Positions 7,895 through 16,628 are shown, numbered from the stretch's first letter. The stretch: 64,000 nt of DNA from Clostridium paraputrificum (GCF_900447045.1 NZ_UAWH01000014.1:1176501-1240500); one strand, 5' to 3'. Made by a program: numbers and translations. The notes: generated by a model not told the origin, from the sequence alone.

Positions 7895-8944
7895 TTAATC
7901 TTGTACTTCTCTATTTGATTCTATAGTTTTATGTTTTCCAATTGGTTTAACGTTTATATTAGATCTGTATTCTGTTTCTGCCCAGTATATATTTTCAGCA
8001 ACTAAAGCTTCAGGGTTTAGTTCAACTCCATCTAAAATTATTTCTTTAAATCTATGATATCCAGCTCTATCTATTAAGTGGCCTCCATGTAAGTATTCAG
8101 GTTTATAATCCAATGCCCAAGCAGAAAACTTTTGCCAGTTTGCAAACATTCCTAATACTACATCTTCAGTAACAAAGTTTAAGAAAGTTTTACCCATTCT
8201 AGGAGTTTGTTTTCCTGTTCTTCCACCTATAACAACTCTATAGAATTTTTGAGGACTTCTTGTCCATGCACTTGCAGGGCAAGCTAGAACACATTCACCA
8301 CAACCAACACAGCAGCATGGGTCTTTATCTACAAGTCCATTTTTATTTAAACTTAAAACTCTAGTTGCATGATGCTCACATGCTTTTACACAAGCACCAC
8401 AACCAATACATCTTTCAGGATGATATATCATTCTAGATTGACCAATAACACCAAAGTCTTGGAAATGAGCCTTAGCACAATCATTTGGACAACCTGATAC
8501 TGAAACTTTAATATGGTAATGAGAAGGGAAGACTAGGCTTTCTATTTTATTTGCTAAATCCTTAGTGTTAGCATTTGCTTTTATACAATGAGAATTACCT
8601 ATACATGCCATAACATTTCTAGCACCTATTGTAGGATATCCATTTTCATCAACTGTCATATTACAGTTACATTCATCAACTTCAACTTCTTTTAAATAAT
8701 TAGAAATATACTCATTAACAGAAGGGATGTTTTCATATTTAATTCCTGGGATACTGAAGGTTTGTCTCATTCCCATATGAAAAGTACCATTTCCATAAGT
8801 TTCTGCAATATATTGAATATCACTTAAATATTTAGCATTAACAAGACCTCCTGGTACACGCATTTGAAGCATAAACTCTCCAGGAATCTTTGATTGACGA
8901 AAACAATTTAATCTAACCTTTTTAATATCTATATCATGATTCAT
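7895..8944 (-). CDS. asrC: Anaerobic sulfite reductase subunit C (siroheme subunit)
   Basis: AsrC carries the siroheme-[4Fe-4S] site that reduces sulfite to sulfide. Visible are the siroheme-cluster cysteines in CPNDCAKAHFQDFG (about residues 153-166) with an upstream Cys pair region, and two inserted ferredoxin clusters, CIGCGACVKACEHH and CCVGCGECVLACP. The N-terminal CFRQSKIPGEFMLQMRVPGG is typical of nitrite/sulfite reductase half-domains. At 349 residues it matches the usual AsrC length. It is the last gene of the minus-strand asrABC operon, 12 bp after asrB, with a GGAGG site. Cytoplasmic enzyme of anaerobic sulfite respiration or detoxification. Confidence 0.93.
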   Translation of the reverse strand: MNHDIDIKKVRLNCFRQSKIPGEFMLQMRVPGGLVNAKYLSDIQYIAETYGNGTFHMGMRQTFSIPGIKYENIPSVNEYISNYLKEVEVDECNCNMTVDENGYPTIGARNVMACIGNSHCIKANANTKDLANKIESLVFPSHYHIKVSVSGCPNDCAKAHFQDFGVIGQSRMIYHPERCIGCGACVKACEHHATRVLSLNKNGLVDKDPCCCVGCGECVLACPASAWTRSPQKFYRVVIGGRTGKQTPRMGKTFLNFVTEDVVLGMFANWQKFSAWALDYKPEYLHGGHLIDRAGYHRFKEIILDGVELNPEALVAENIYWAETEYRSNINVKPIGKHKTIESNREVQD

Positions 8945-8956
8945 AAAAGTATCCTC

Positions 8957-9751
8957 CTAATCTAATAATGATTTAGCCTTAGTATAGTTAAATACAGGGC
9001 CTTCTAAGCATACATAAGTTTCATCAATTCTACAGTGGCCACATTTACCAACAGCACAAGACATTTTTCTTTCAAATGATACCCAGATTTTTTCTTCAGG
9101 AACACCAAGTTTTAGCATTTCAAGAGCTGTAAAGTGCATCATTACTGGTGGCCCAACTATAACAACTTCATAGCTATCTTTAAAAGAGTCTAAAGGAAGT
9201 TTTGATAAATGTTTAGTTACAAGACCTTGTTCCCAACCATCTTTTTCACCCTTATCTAGTGTATATATTGTATTAAATTTCTCTCTCCATTTATCTAATT
9301 CAGGTTTGAACAATATAGAATCTATATCTTTAAAGCCAAAGATTAAATTTAATGATTTAACATAATCTTCTTCAATATAAAATTTATTAATCATACTTCT
9401 TACAGGGGCAACTCCTGTACCACCAGCAATTATAATTAAATTTTTATTTTTAAACTTTTCAACTGGCCAGCCTTTACCATATGCTCCTCTTAAGAAGATT
9501 TTATCTCCTGATTGTAATTTGAAAAGCTCATCAGTTACCTTTCCAACAGATCTTATTGTAAAGTCCATATAACCTAGTCCGAATCCACTTACGGAAATAG
9601 GAGCTTCACCAATTTTAGGAAGGGATAGCTGTAGGAATTGTCCATGTTCAGGAACTATATCAGTTGCAACTCTAAAAGTGTATTCATGGTTAGTTTCATG
9701 AGTAACACTAATAATTTCATATGATTTAGGTGTTAATATATTGTTTTCCAT
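8957..9751 (-). CDS. asrB: Anaerobic sulfite reductase subunit B (FAD/NADH, 2Fe-2S)
   Basis: AsrB passes electrons from NADH through flavin and a [2Fe-2S] cluster to the other subunits. Residues ~1-100 form the FAD-binding barrel, ~100-220 the NAD-binding half (IIAGGTGVAPVRSM, GPPVMM) and the C-terminus has the cluster ligands CAVGKCGHC plus a Cys in YVCLEGPVF, as in dihydroorotate dehydrogenase electron-transfer subunits. The start MENNILTPK at 9751 has a GGAGG site 9 bp upstream; an upstream in-frame Met at 9784 lies inside asrA and lacks a site. The gene begins 1 bp after the asrA stop, so the two are tightly coupled. Length 264 residues, normal. Confidence 0.92.
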   Translation of the reverse strand: MENNILTPKSYEIISVTHETNHEYTFRVATDIVPEHGQFLQLSLPKIGEAPISVSGFGLGYMDFTIRSVGKVTDELFKLQSGDKIFLRGAYGKGWPVEKFKNKNLIIIAGGTGVAPVRSMINKFYIEEDYVKSLNLIFGFKDIDSILFKPELDKWREKFNTIYTLDKGEKDGWEQGLVTKHLSKLPLDSFKDSYEVVIVGPPVMMHFTALEMLKLGVPEEKIWVSFERKMSCAVGKCGHCRIDETYVCLEGPVFNYTKAKSLLD

Positions 9752-9752
9752 A

Positions 9753-10784
9753 TTATTTTTCCTCCATAATTTCATTAACTGCATTATTTACTTTGTTTAT
9801 TGTAGCTGTAATTGAAATATGTTCAGGGCATCTATCAGTACATCTGCCACAACCAACACACATATGCTCATCTCCAAATTGAGCTTTATAATCATGAATT
9901 TTATGAAGAACTTTATATCTCATTTTATCTGCCTTAGTTGTTCTAAAGTTATGTCCTCCAGCCATTTCATCAAAACCATCTATGTGACAAGATGCTTGTA
10001 CTCTTCTTCTTTCACCAATTTTACCTAAAGAATCATATACAATATCACGTGTAGTATAGCAAGAACATGTGCTACATGCTATTGTACAACTTCCACAACC
10101 AAGGCATCTTTTATTGTATTCATTCCACATTGGATGATTTTTAAGTTTTATTAATATTTCTTTATCATTAATTTCAGGGATTGTTACTTTTGCTTCATTT
10201 TCTTCAATAAATTTTAGTTCAAATTCTTCTTCTGTTTTAGCATTGAAAAATTTACTGAATTCCTTGTCTTTAACATCAAACAGTAAAGAAGATTCATTAA
10301 ATCTTACAGCTAAAGAGTAATCATCAGTCTTATTACTGTTCATTGATACGCAGAAGCAAGTGTCAAATCCATCAACACATTCAATACAAATAAATTTAAC
10401 TCTTTCTCTTATCCTTTTATAGAAGGTATCTTCAAAGTTACCATTGTGAAGATAAATCATATCTTGTCTTCTTTGTGCATTAATATCACAAGGTCTAGCA
10501 AAAATTAGTATCTTTTTGTTATGACCTATAGAACTTTCTCTAAATTCATCTTCTGTAAAGTAATAAAGGGTTTGAGTAATAGGAGTTATTACTTCCTTTA
10601 CTGGATAGTGTGATTTTTCCTTAAACTCAATTTCTTCTACAGTAGAAACTTCATCATACTTTATAATGTCTGTATCTGAGTATCTACCTTGTTTTTTAAA
10701 TCTCTTTGGTGCATAAATCTTGTATTCTTTCTTTAAGTCTTCAAATAAAGCATTTACTTCTTGGAATGATAGATTATATCCCAT
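9753..10784 (-). CDS. asrA: Anaerobic sulfite reductase subunit A (ferredoxin subunit)
   Basis: AsrA is the iron-sulfur electron-transfer subunit of the NADH-linked sulfite reductase. The C-terminal third has two ferredoxin motifs: CLGCGSCTIACSTCSCY (about 225-241) and CVGCGRCTDRCPEH (about 312-325). The N-terminal part contains FARPCDI and FICIECVDGFDTCFC, typical of the hydrogenase-beta-like/AsrA fold. At 343 residues it has family length. First gene of asrABC; the ATG has an AGGAGG site 6-7 bp upstream. The 225-bp gap to the divergent helicase gene should hold both promoters; no clear operator stood out there. Confidence 0.93.
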   Translation of the reverse strand: MGYNLSFQEVNALFEDLKKEYKIYAPKRFKKQGRYSDTDIIKYDEVSTVEEIEFKEKSHYPVKEVITPITQTLYYFTEDEFRESSIGHNKKILIFARPCDINAQRRQDMIYLHNGNFEDTFYKRIRERVKFICIECVDGFDTCFCVSMNSNKTDDYSLAVRFNESSLLFDVKDKEFSKFFNAKTEEEFELKFIEENEAKVTIPEINDKEILIKLKNHPMWNEYNKRCLGCGSCTIACSTCSCYTTRDIVYDSLGKIGERRRVQASCHIDGFDEMAGGHNFRTTKADKMRYKVLHKIHDYKAQFGDEHMCVGCGRCTDRCPEHISITATINKVNNAVNEIMEEK

Positions 10785-11009
10785 ATGATACCTCCTAAAA
10801 TAGTTTATTTTTTAACAATGTCTACAATTTGATTATATAGCTACATATGAAAAAAATATAATATCAAAAAAATATGGTAATCATAAGTAAAACCTATAAT
10901 AAAAATATTTCATTTGGATAGACTCTAATTCCATCAATAATACTGTATAGTAGAATATAAATTAAAATGGTAAAATATACATATAAAGTCTATATTAAGG
11001 AGAAATGCT

Positions 11010-13727
11010 GTGGATATAAACAAAAACTTAATAATGGTCAAAAATAAAAATGGAGAATTTGAAGATAAAACTCAAAAGATACAATGGATAAATGATTATA
11101 AGGATACGTGGGAGCGTAAAATTACATATACAAACGAAAAATCATATACCTACAACTACAACAATGTCCAATGGTTTAAAGATCCTACAGAAATAGATTG
11201 CAAATCTAATGTAGTATTCCACAAAGGAGAACCAAGAAATGGAGCATTAAAAATCCTAGATTTTAATGAATATATAAAACTCTTTTTTAAAAATGATTAC
11301 ACTGAAACCTATGAAAAAAGATACATAAGGATAGAAAAGTCATCTCTAGACAGTGCAAAATCTAAAAGTTGTTTCAAGTATTTAAAGCATCTATCATCCC
11401 TAATAAAAATAGAGGAAACAAATTTCCTAGAAAAACAATATGAAAAGATGGATTTTATAAGTCCTAATAGTGTTTTATCAAAATATCTTCATGGTGAAAA
11501 TCCAAAAGAAAGAAAAAAATATGATAGTTTTATATATCCCTTTGGCTTTAATATAAGCCAAAAAGAGGGCACAGAAAAGGCTCTAAATAGTGAAATTAGT
11601 ATAATTGAGGGGCCTCCTGGTACAGGTAAAACTCAAACAATTTTAAATATTATATCCAATGCAATAATTAATAATAAAACTGTAGGGGTTGTATCAAACA
11701 ATAACTCTGCAACCTCAAATGTTATAGAAAAGCTTAATAAATATGGTGTTGGCTTTATAGCTGCCTTTCTTGGAAATACAGAAAATAAAGAGAAATTTAT
11801 AGATGGCCAAGATGGGGCTTATCCTTCTATGGAGGGGTGGTTCTTTAATTTTAGTGATGAAAAGGAACTTAAGAACAAGCTACTTCAGGTAGAAAAGGAT
11901 TTAAACCAAATGCTAAATAGAAAAAATGAATTGGCAAAGCTAAAGGAAGAACTAGATGGAATAAAAGTGGAGAAGGAGCATTATTTAAGCTCTACTGAAA
12001 AGCCTAATATACTTCCTTATAGGAGCTTGTATAGAAAAACTCCAGATAGAATACTTACTTTATGGAATAATATCCAGTATCACATAGAGAATAAGGGGGA
12101 TTTTACTACCTTAGATAAGGTTAAGTATTTAATTAAGTTTGGTATATATTCCTTTAAGTTTTATGATAACCCTAGTGAAGAGGTGGTTTTATTATTACAG
12201 AACTTATATTATGAGATGAAAATTGAAGAGCGTGAGAAAAGAATTACTGAAATAAGCAAGTCCCTAAAAAGATATAAGTTTGAAGATAAGATGAAGGAGT
12301 ATACTGACCTTTCTATGAAGTTATTTAAATCTAGTTTGTATAAAAGAAAGGGAAACAAAAGTGCAAGAAGTAAGTTTTCTAAGGATGATTTATGGAAAAA
12401 CTTTGGGGATGTGGTTAAGGAGTATCCTGTAATTTTAAGCACCACTCATTCCTTAAGAAATTCCATAGGGGAGAACTATTTATTTGATTATGTAATTATA
12501 GATGAATCCTCTCAAGTGGATATTGTTTCAGGAGCTTTAGCCTTATCTTGTGGGAAGAATGTTGTAATTGTTGGAGATGAGAAGCAATTGCCTAATGTGG
12601 TATCTGATGATTTGAAGGTTAAAACAAATGAGGTGTTTTATAGCTATGATTTAGATGAAGCTTATAATTATAGTGAAAAGAGCCTTCTTACTTCTATAAA
12701 AACCTTGTATCCAGAGGTTCCTTATACTCTTTTAAAGGAGCATTACAGGTGCAATCCAAAGATAATAGGCTTTTGTAATGAGAAGTTTTATAACGGAGAG
12801 CTTATTCCTTTAACTGAAAATAATATAGATAATCCTCTAATGGTTTATAAAACCGTGGAGGGAAATCATGCTAGAGGTAAGTTTAATCAAAGAGAGCTTG
12901 ATGTTATCTTTGATGAGGTAATTCCTAAGGAAAACCTACAAAATTTAAATGAATCCATAGGGATAATATCTCCCTATAGACTTCAAGCTGATGAGATTAG
13001 AAAGTATATTGGTGATTTAGATATTGAAGCAGACACTGTTCATAAGTTTCAAGGTAGAGAAAAGGACAACATTATAATATCTACAGTTTCTAATGAGATG
13101 AATGACTTTATTTCAAATGCTAATTTAATTAATGTTGCAGTTTCTAGAGCTGTTAATAGGTTAATTCTTGTGGTTTCTGGAAATAAGGAGTTTATTGAAA
13201 CTGAGAGCAATATTGGAGATTTAATTAGATATATTAGCTACAACAATGTGGAGTGTATAAAGGAAAGCAAGGTTAACTCTATTTTTGATTATTTATATAA
13301 ATCCTATAATGATAGAAGGTTAGAGTTATTAAAAAACACAAATAAGTCAAGGTATGATTCTGAAAATCTTATGGTAAATTTATTAGATGGTATTTTGGAG
13401 GATGAGAAATATTTAAGCATAGGTTATGATATGCATTATCCTTTGAGAAACTTAATAAGGGATACTTCCTTACTTAATGATAGAGAGAAAAGCTATGTAG
13501 AAAATATTAATACTCATGTGGATTTTATATTGTTTAATAAGCTTGATAAATCACCTATTTTAGTTATTGAGGTTGATGGCTTTAAGTATCATGATGAAAA
13601 TGAAGTTCAGCTAGAACGTGATAATATTAAGAATTCTGTTTTGGAAAAGTATGAGATTCCTTATTTAAGGTTGAAGACTAATGGTAGTGATGAAGAAAAG
13701 AGGATAAGAGAAGCATTAATATCTTAG
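11010..13727 (+). CDS. SF1 (DNA2/NAM7-like) helicase with C-terminal DUF2726-like domain
   Basis: The 905-residue protein has Walker A EGPPGTGKTQT (about 199-209), a long charged insertion (about 280-460), Walker B-like YVIIDESSQVD, GDEKQLPNV (motif III), the motif IV-VI segments EHYRCNPKII, TVHKFQGREKDNI and VNVAVSRAVNRLI, all typical of superfamily 1 UPF1/DNA2-like helicases. The last ~90 residues (HVDFILFNKLDKSPILVIEVDG...) look like the DUF2726/PD-(D/E)XK-like domain with D...E-x-D spacing. Translation starts at GTG with AAGGAG 6 bp upstream. DUF5131 follows closely. Likely a DNA or RNA processing/defence enzyme; the substrate is unknown. Confidence 0.82.
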   Translation: MDINKNLIMVKNKNGEFEDKTQKIQWINDYKDTWERKITYTNEKSYTYNYNNVQWFKDPTEIDCKSNVVFHKGEPRNGALKILDFNEYIKLFFKNDYTETYEKRYIRIEKSSLDSAKSKSCFKYLKHLSSLIKIEETNFLEKQYEKMDFISPNSVLSKYLHGENPKERKKYDSFIYPFGFNISQKEGTEKALNSEISIIEGPPGTGKTQTILNIISNAIINNKTVGVVSNNNSATSNVIEKLNKYGVGFIAAFLGNTENKEKFIDGQDGAYPSMEGWFFNFSDEKELKNKLLQVEKDLNQMLNRKNELAKLKEELDGIKVEKEHYLSSTEKPNILPYRSLYRKTPDRILTLWNNIQYHIENKGDFTTLDKVKYLIKFGIYSFKFYDNPSEEVVLLLQNLYYEMKIEEREKRITEISKSLKRYKFEDKMKEYTDLSMKLFKSSLYKRKGNKSARSKFSKDDLWKNFGDVVKEYPVILSTTHSLRNSIGENYLFDYVIIDESSQVDIVSGALALSCGKNVVIVGDEKQLPNVVSDDLKVKTNEVFYSYDLDEAYNYSEKSLLTSIKTLYPEVPYTLLKEHYRCNPKIIGFCNEKFYNGELIPLTENNIDNPLMVYKTVEGNHARGKFNQRELDVIFDEVIPKENLQNLNESIGIISPYRLQADEIRKYIGDLDIEADTVHKFQGREKDNIIISTVSNEMNDFISNANLINVAVSRAVNRLILVVSGNKEFIETESNIGDLIRYISYNNVECIKESKVNSIFDYLYKSYNDRRLELLKNTNKSRYDSENLMVNLLDGILEDEKYLSIGYDMHYPLRNLIRDTSLLNDREKSYVENINTHVDFILFNKLDKSPILVIEVDGFKYHDENEVQLERDNIKNSVLEKYEIPYLRLKTNGSDEEKRIREALIS

Positions 13728-13744
13728 GATAAGAGGTGAATAAT

Positions 13745-14458
13745 ATGGCTATGTGGAATCCTTGGCGTGGATGTAAAAAGTGCAGTGATGGATGCAAGTT
13801 TTGTTATATTCATAAGGGAGATTATAAAAGAAAAGTAGATACTAGTAAAATAGTTAAAACAAAAGATTTTTATAAGCCTATAGAGAAATTAAAAAATGGA
13901 ACTTATAAGATTAAGTCAGGAATAGTATATCTATGTTTTTCATCAGACTTCTTTATTGAAGAAGGTGATCCTTGGAGAGATGAGTGCTGGAATATGATAA
14001 AAGAAAGAAGTGATTTAACTTTCTTATTTCTAACTAAAAGAATAGATAGATTTAAGGATTGTATTCCTGATGATTGGAATGAAGGGTATGATAATGTAGT
14101 AGTTTGTTGTACTGTTGAAAACCAGAAGAATGTAGATTATAAGCTTTCAATTTTTAGGGATTTCCCTGCAAAGCACAAATGTATTACTGCCCAGCCACTA
14201 CTGGAAGAAATACATATTGAAAAATATTTAAAAGATATTGAACTTGTTGTAGTTGGAGGAGAGTCTGATTATAATTCAAGACCATTAGATTATGATTGGG
14301 TTCTTAATATTAGAAATCAATGTATGGACGCAAATGTGAACTTTGAATTTAGACAGTGTGGCACACACTTTATTAAGGATAAAAAATTATATAAGCTGCA
14401 GGTAAAGGATTTATGTAAACAAGCCAAATTAGCTAATATAGATTATAAAGCAACTTAG
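13745..14458 (+). CDS. DUF5131 (phage Gp37/Gp68-like) protein
   Basis: The 237-residue protein opens with MAMWNPWRGCKKCSDGCKFCY, a Cys-rich C-x2-C-x3-C-x2-C start typical of the DUF5131 family, which includes phage Gp37/Gp68 proteins and has radical-SAM-like features. Later motifs are FLTKR, CTVENQ, TAQPLLEE and VVVGGES. The ATG at 13745 was chosen (AGAGGTG site 4-6 bp upstream) over a GTG at 13736. It lies 17 bp after the helicase stop and ends at a terminator, so the two form one unit. Known members are of phage or mobile origin; biochemical role not established. Confidence 0.8.
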   Translation: MAMWNPWRGCKKCSDGCKFCYIHKGDYKRKVDTSKIVKTKDFYKPIEKLKNGTYKIKSGIVYLCFSSDFFIEEGDPWRDECWNMIKERSDLTFLFLTKRIDRFKDCIPDDWNEGYDNVVVCCTVENQKNVDYKLSIFRDFPAKHKCITAQPLLEEIHIEKYLKDIELVVVGGESDYNSRPLDYDWVLNIRNQCMDANVNFEFRQCGTHFIKDKKLYKLQVKDLCKQAKLANIDYKAT

Positions 14459-14464
14459 AAATAT

Positions 14465-14497
14465 AAACTACTTCTAAAATTAGAGGTAGTTTTTTAT
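14465..14497 (+). terminator. Terminator after the helicase-DUF5131 unit
   Basis: An 11-bp stem AAACTACTTCT/AGAGGTAGTTT followed by six T. Confidence 0.75.
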
Positions 14498-14499
14498 TA

Positions 14500-14540
14500 T
14501 TTCCTTACCTTTAGTGCGAAGGGAATAAATATCTATCATA
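14500..14540 (+). repeat. Dispersed repeat, copy 2 (internally deleted)
   Basis: The left end TTCCTTACCTTTAGTgCG is joined directly to the right end GGgAATAAATATCtA; the central GTGACTTGGAGC part is missing. Confidence 0.5.
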
Positions 14541-14559
14541 CTTTTTGTGTTTAGAGTAA

Positions 14560-14594
14560 AAAAATTACCACTTACTTTTGAAAAATTACCACTT
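14560..14594 (+). promoter_or_regulatory. Tandem 14-bp direct repeat, candidate LytTR binding sites
   Basis: AAAAATTACCACTT occurs perfectly at 14560-14573 and 14581-14594, a 21-bp period (two helical turns). It sits just upstream of the promoter of a LytTR regulator gene. LytTR proteins bind pairs of direct repeats with this spacing, so autoregulation is likely. Confidence 0.55.
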
Positions 14595-14606
14595 GTTTTA
14601 CTTTTG

Positions 14607-14634
14607 TTTACAAAAAGATACCATAAGTTATAAT
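14607..14634 (+). promoter_or_regulatory. Promoter of the LytTR operon
   Basis: TTTACA (14607-14612), 16-bp spacer, TATAAT (14629-14634); the ATG is 22 bp downstream of the -10 box. Confidence 0.55.
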
Positions 14635-14656
14635 TTATATTGTGGAGTGTGAGGAG

Positions 14657-15112
14657 ATGAAAATAAGGATTGAAGTTGATGAGAATATTCAAGATGATGA
14701 AGTTATCATAAGATGTGCTAATTTAAATGAAGATATACAAAATCTTCAAAGTGCAATTAAAGATGCTTTATCTAAAAAGAATAGAATAATATTCTACAAA
14801 GATAATACACAGTTTTATATATCTTTAGATGAAATATTGTTTTTTGAAACAGAAGAAACAAGTATTAGTGCACACACATTAAATAATGTTTATGAGGTTA
14901 AATATAAGCTTTATGAGCTAGAGGGAATATTGCCTAATAATTTTATGAGGGTTTCCAAATCAACAATACTAAATGTAAATTATATTTATTCCATAACTAG
15001 AAATCTTACATCCTCAAGTCTTGTTGAATTTAAGAACACACATAAAAAGGTTTATGTTTCAAGATATTATTATAAACCATTAAAAATTAAGTTATTAGAA
15101 ATGAGGAGATAA
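14657..15112 (+). CDS. LytTR-family DNA-binding regulator
   Basis: The 151-residue protein is a stand-alone LytTR regulator without a receiver domain. Residues ~50-148 form the LytTR domain: IIFYKDNTQFYISLDEILFFE, then YEVKYKLYELEGILP, NFMRVSKSTILNVNYI and KVYVSRYY, the canonical strand/recognition pattern. ATG 14657 is chosen because the protein then begins MKIRIEVDEN as in relatives; an upstream GTG (14642) has no site. The next gene, a LiaF-like membrane protein, starts 1 bp after the stop. Such LytTR-membrane-protein pairs are usually autoregulated, with the membrane partner inhibiting the regulator. Confidence 0.88.
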   Translation: MKIRIEVDENIQDDEVIIRCANLNEDIQNLQSAIKDALSKKNRIIFYKDNTQFYISLDEILFFETEETSISAHTLNNVYEVKYKLYELEGILPNNFMRVSKSTILNVNYIYSITRNLTSSSLVEFKNTHKKVYVSRYYYKPLKIKLLEMRR

Positions 15113-15113
15113 A

Positions 15114-15803
15114 ATGAAAAAGGAAAGAGTTTTTTGGGGTCTATTTCTTGTAATAGCTGGAATAGTCTTAGTTGTTAGTAAGCTTGGATATTTTGCAGGC
15201 GTTAATTTGTTTAGTTTAGTTGCTACAGTATTTTTAGTTGCAATTATTATAAAAAGTGTATTTAAGATGAATTTTGCAGGCATTCTATTTCCATTAGCAT
15301 TTATAGGAATACTTTTTGATGATCAGCTTGGAATTACTGCAATTACTCCATGGACAGTATTAATTGCTGCAACATTAGGAAGTATAGGGCTATCAATTAT
15401 ATTCCCTAAGAAAAAGAAATGGTATGGTAGAAACTATGATTATGATTGTAATGTTATTGATGTAGAAGATGATAGTCATATTAAGTTGGAAACTTTATTT
15501 TCTGGCAGTACTAAATATGTAAATTCTGACTCATTAGAACAAGTAGATCTAAAATGTAATTTTGGTGGTAGTACAGTATATTTTGATAATGCAAAGCTAA
15601 ATGGTGGAAAAGCCATTGTAAGGTTAGATGTTAACTTTGCTGGTGTAGAATTATATGTGCCTAAAACATGGACTGTTGTTAGCAATGCAAATGTATCTTT
15701 AGGTGGAATAGATGAAAAGAATAAAGGAATAGGTAATGGAGAAAATATATTAACTTTAGTTGGAAATGTTAGTTTCTCTGGTATAGAAATAATTTATATT
15801 TAA
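15114..15803 (+). CDS. LiaF-like membrane protein, partner of the LytTR regulator
   Basis: Four hydrophobic segments fill residues ~5-105 (WGLFLVIAGIVLVVSKLGYF, LVATVFLVAIII, GILFPLAFIGILF, LIAATLGSIGLSIIF), followed by a soluble beta-rich C-terminal domain (about 130-229) with repeated GGSTVYF/FAGVELYVP-type strands, as in the LiaF/DUF2154 cell-wall-stress family. It sits in the cytoplasmic membrane. Its start is 1 bp after the LytTR stop and it ends at a terminator, so the pair is a self-contained operon. By analogy to other LytTR systems it may hold the regulator inactive until envelope stress; this is inference. Confidence 0.8.
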   Translation: MKKERVFWGLFLVIAGIVLVVSKLGYFAGVNLFSLVATVFLVAIIIKSVFKMNFAGILFPLAFIGILFDDQLGITAITPWTVLIAATLGSIGLSIIFPKKKKWYGRNYDYDCNVIDVEDDSHIKLETLFSGSTKYVNSDSLEQVDLKCNFGGSTVYFDNAKLNGGKAIVRLDVNFAGVELYVPKTWTVVSNANVSLGGIDEKNKGIGNGENILTLVGNVSFSGIEIIYI

Positions 15804-15810
15804 AGGTAAT

Positions 15811-15846
15811 AAAGCTACTTCTAAGAAATTAGGGGTAGCTTTTTTA
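15811..15846 (+). terminator. Terminator after the LytTR-LiaF operon
   Basis: An 11-bp stem GCTACTTCTAA/TTAGGGGTAGC with G-T pairs, then six T. Confidence 0.75.
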
Positions 15847-15946
15847 ATTTCCTTACCTTTAGTACGCGTGGGGGGGATATTTGTTTCCATGTGACTTGGA
15901 GCGTAGAGACGGAACAAACAAAATAAATATCCACTCCACCTTTTTT
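15847..15946 (+). repeat. Dispersed intergenic repeat, copy 3
   Basis: A near-complete copy: TTAGTACGCGTGG, GATATTTGTTTCC, GTGACTTGGAGC, GACGGAACAA, AAATAAATATCCACTCCACC. The left arm GGATATTTGTTT pairs with the right arm AAATAAATATCC. Confidence 0.75.
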
Positions 15947-16034
15947 ATGCAAAGTTCAAATTCTAAAAGGAATTTTATATAGCAATATAGAATTATATAT
16001 TTAAACAGATAATATTTTGAAGGGAGAGATATTT

Positions 16035-16445
16035 ATGGAAATGAAGAGAGTTTTAATACCTGTTGATGGAACTGAAAGGAGTATGCATTCTCTAGATTTT
16101 ATTAAAGGTATATTTCCTAAGGATTCAGTTCACATTACCCTAATGAATGTTAAAGAGTTAGTTTTTATTAATGGTATGGCAGTAGCTGAAGAGCTTAAGG
16201 ATGCTCAGGAAATTGGACAACAAATACTTGATAAAGCAGCTGGAAGAATGCAGGGATATTCCATATCAACATACTTTACCTTTGGATATGCAGGAGATGA
16301 AATATTAAAGAAAGCAAAAGAAGATAAAACAAATGTAATAATAATGACTAAGTCAACTAAGAGTGCATTAATAAGAATGATAGGATCAACAACATCACAT
16401 GTAGTAAAAGGAGCTAAATGTGTAGTGATGATAGTCCCAGAATAA
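16035..16445 (+). CDS. Universal stress protein, UspA family
   Basis: A 136-residue single-domain Usp with the start MEMKRVLIPVDGTERS, central ALNVKE-like strand (LMNVKELVF) and the nucleotide-binding end NVIIMTKSTKSALIRMIGSTTSHVVKGAKCVVMIV, close to the G-x2-G-x9-G-S/T pattern though the first glycines are replaced (STKSALIRMIGSTTS), so ATP binding is uncertain. The ATG at 16035 has GAAGGGAGAG 7 bp upstream; an upstream TTG at 16017 is rejected. The gene is monocistronic and flanked on both sides by copies of the dispersed repeat. Confidence 0.85.
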   Translation: MEMKRVLIPVDGTERSMHSLDFIKGIFPKDSVHITLMNVKELVFINGMAVAEELKDAQEIGQQILDKAAGRMQGYSISTYFTFGYAGDEILKKAKEDKTNVIIMTKSTKSALIRMIGSTTSHVVKGAKCVVMIVPE

Positions 16446-16474
16446 AAAGAGGTTGTTCACGCAACCTCTTTTTT
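16445..16474 (+). terminator. Terminator after uspA-like gene
   Basis: An 11-bp stem AAAAGAGGTTG/CAACCTCTTTT with a short loop and T-run. Confidence 0.8.
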
Positions 16475-16475
16475 A

Positions 16476-16574
16476 ATTTCCTTATCTTTAGTATGAGTGG
16501 GTGGTTATTTGTTTTGATGTGACTTTGGAGCATAGCGACGGAACAAGCAAAATAAATACATACTCTACTTTTTA
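16476..16574 (+). repeat. Dispersed intergenic repeat, copy 4
   Basis: Contains TTTCCTTATCTTTAGTATGAGTGG, TTATTTGTTTTG, ATGTGACTTtGGAGC, GCGACGGAACAAG and AAAATAAATAC in the same order as the other copies. Confidence 0.72.
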
Positions 16575-16603
16575 TAGTTATTATAACTTCAATTTAGATA
16601 ATA

Positions 16604-16628
16604 AAAAATTTCATAAAATGAAATTTTT
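16604..16628. promoter_or_regulatory. Inverted repeat, candidate operator of the alpha-glucoside operon
   Basis: Perfect 11-bp arms AAAAATTTCAT and ATGAAATTTTT separated by 3 bp, 71 bp before the GH4 start. Palindromes with TTTCA/TGAAA cores are common RpiR-family sites, and an RpiR gene ends this locus. No T-run typical of a terminator beyond the arm itself. Confidence 0.45.
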
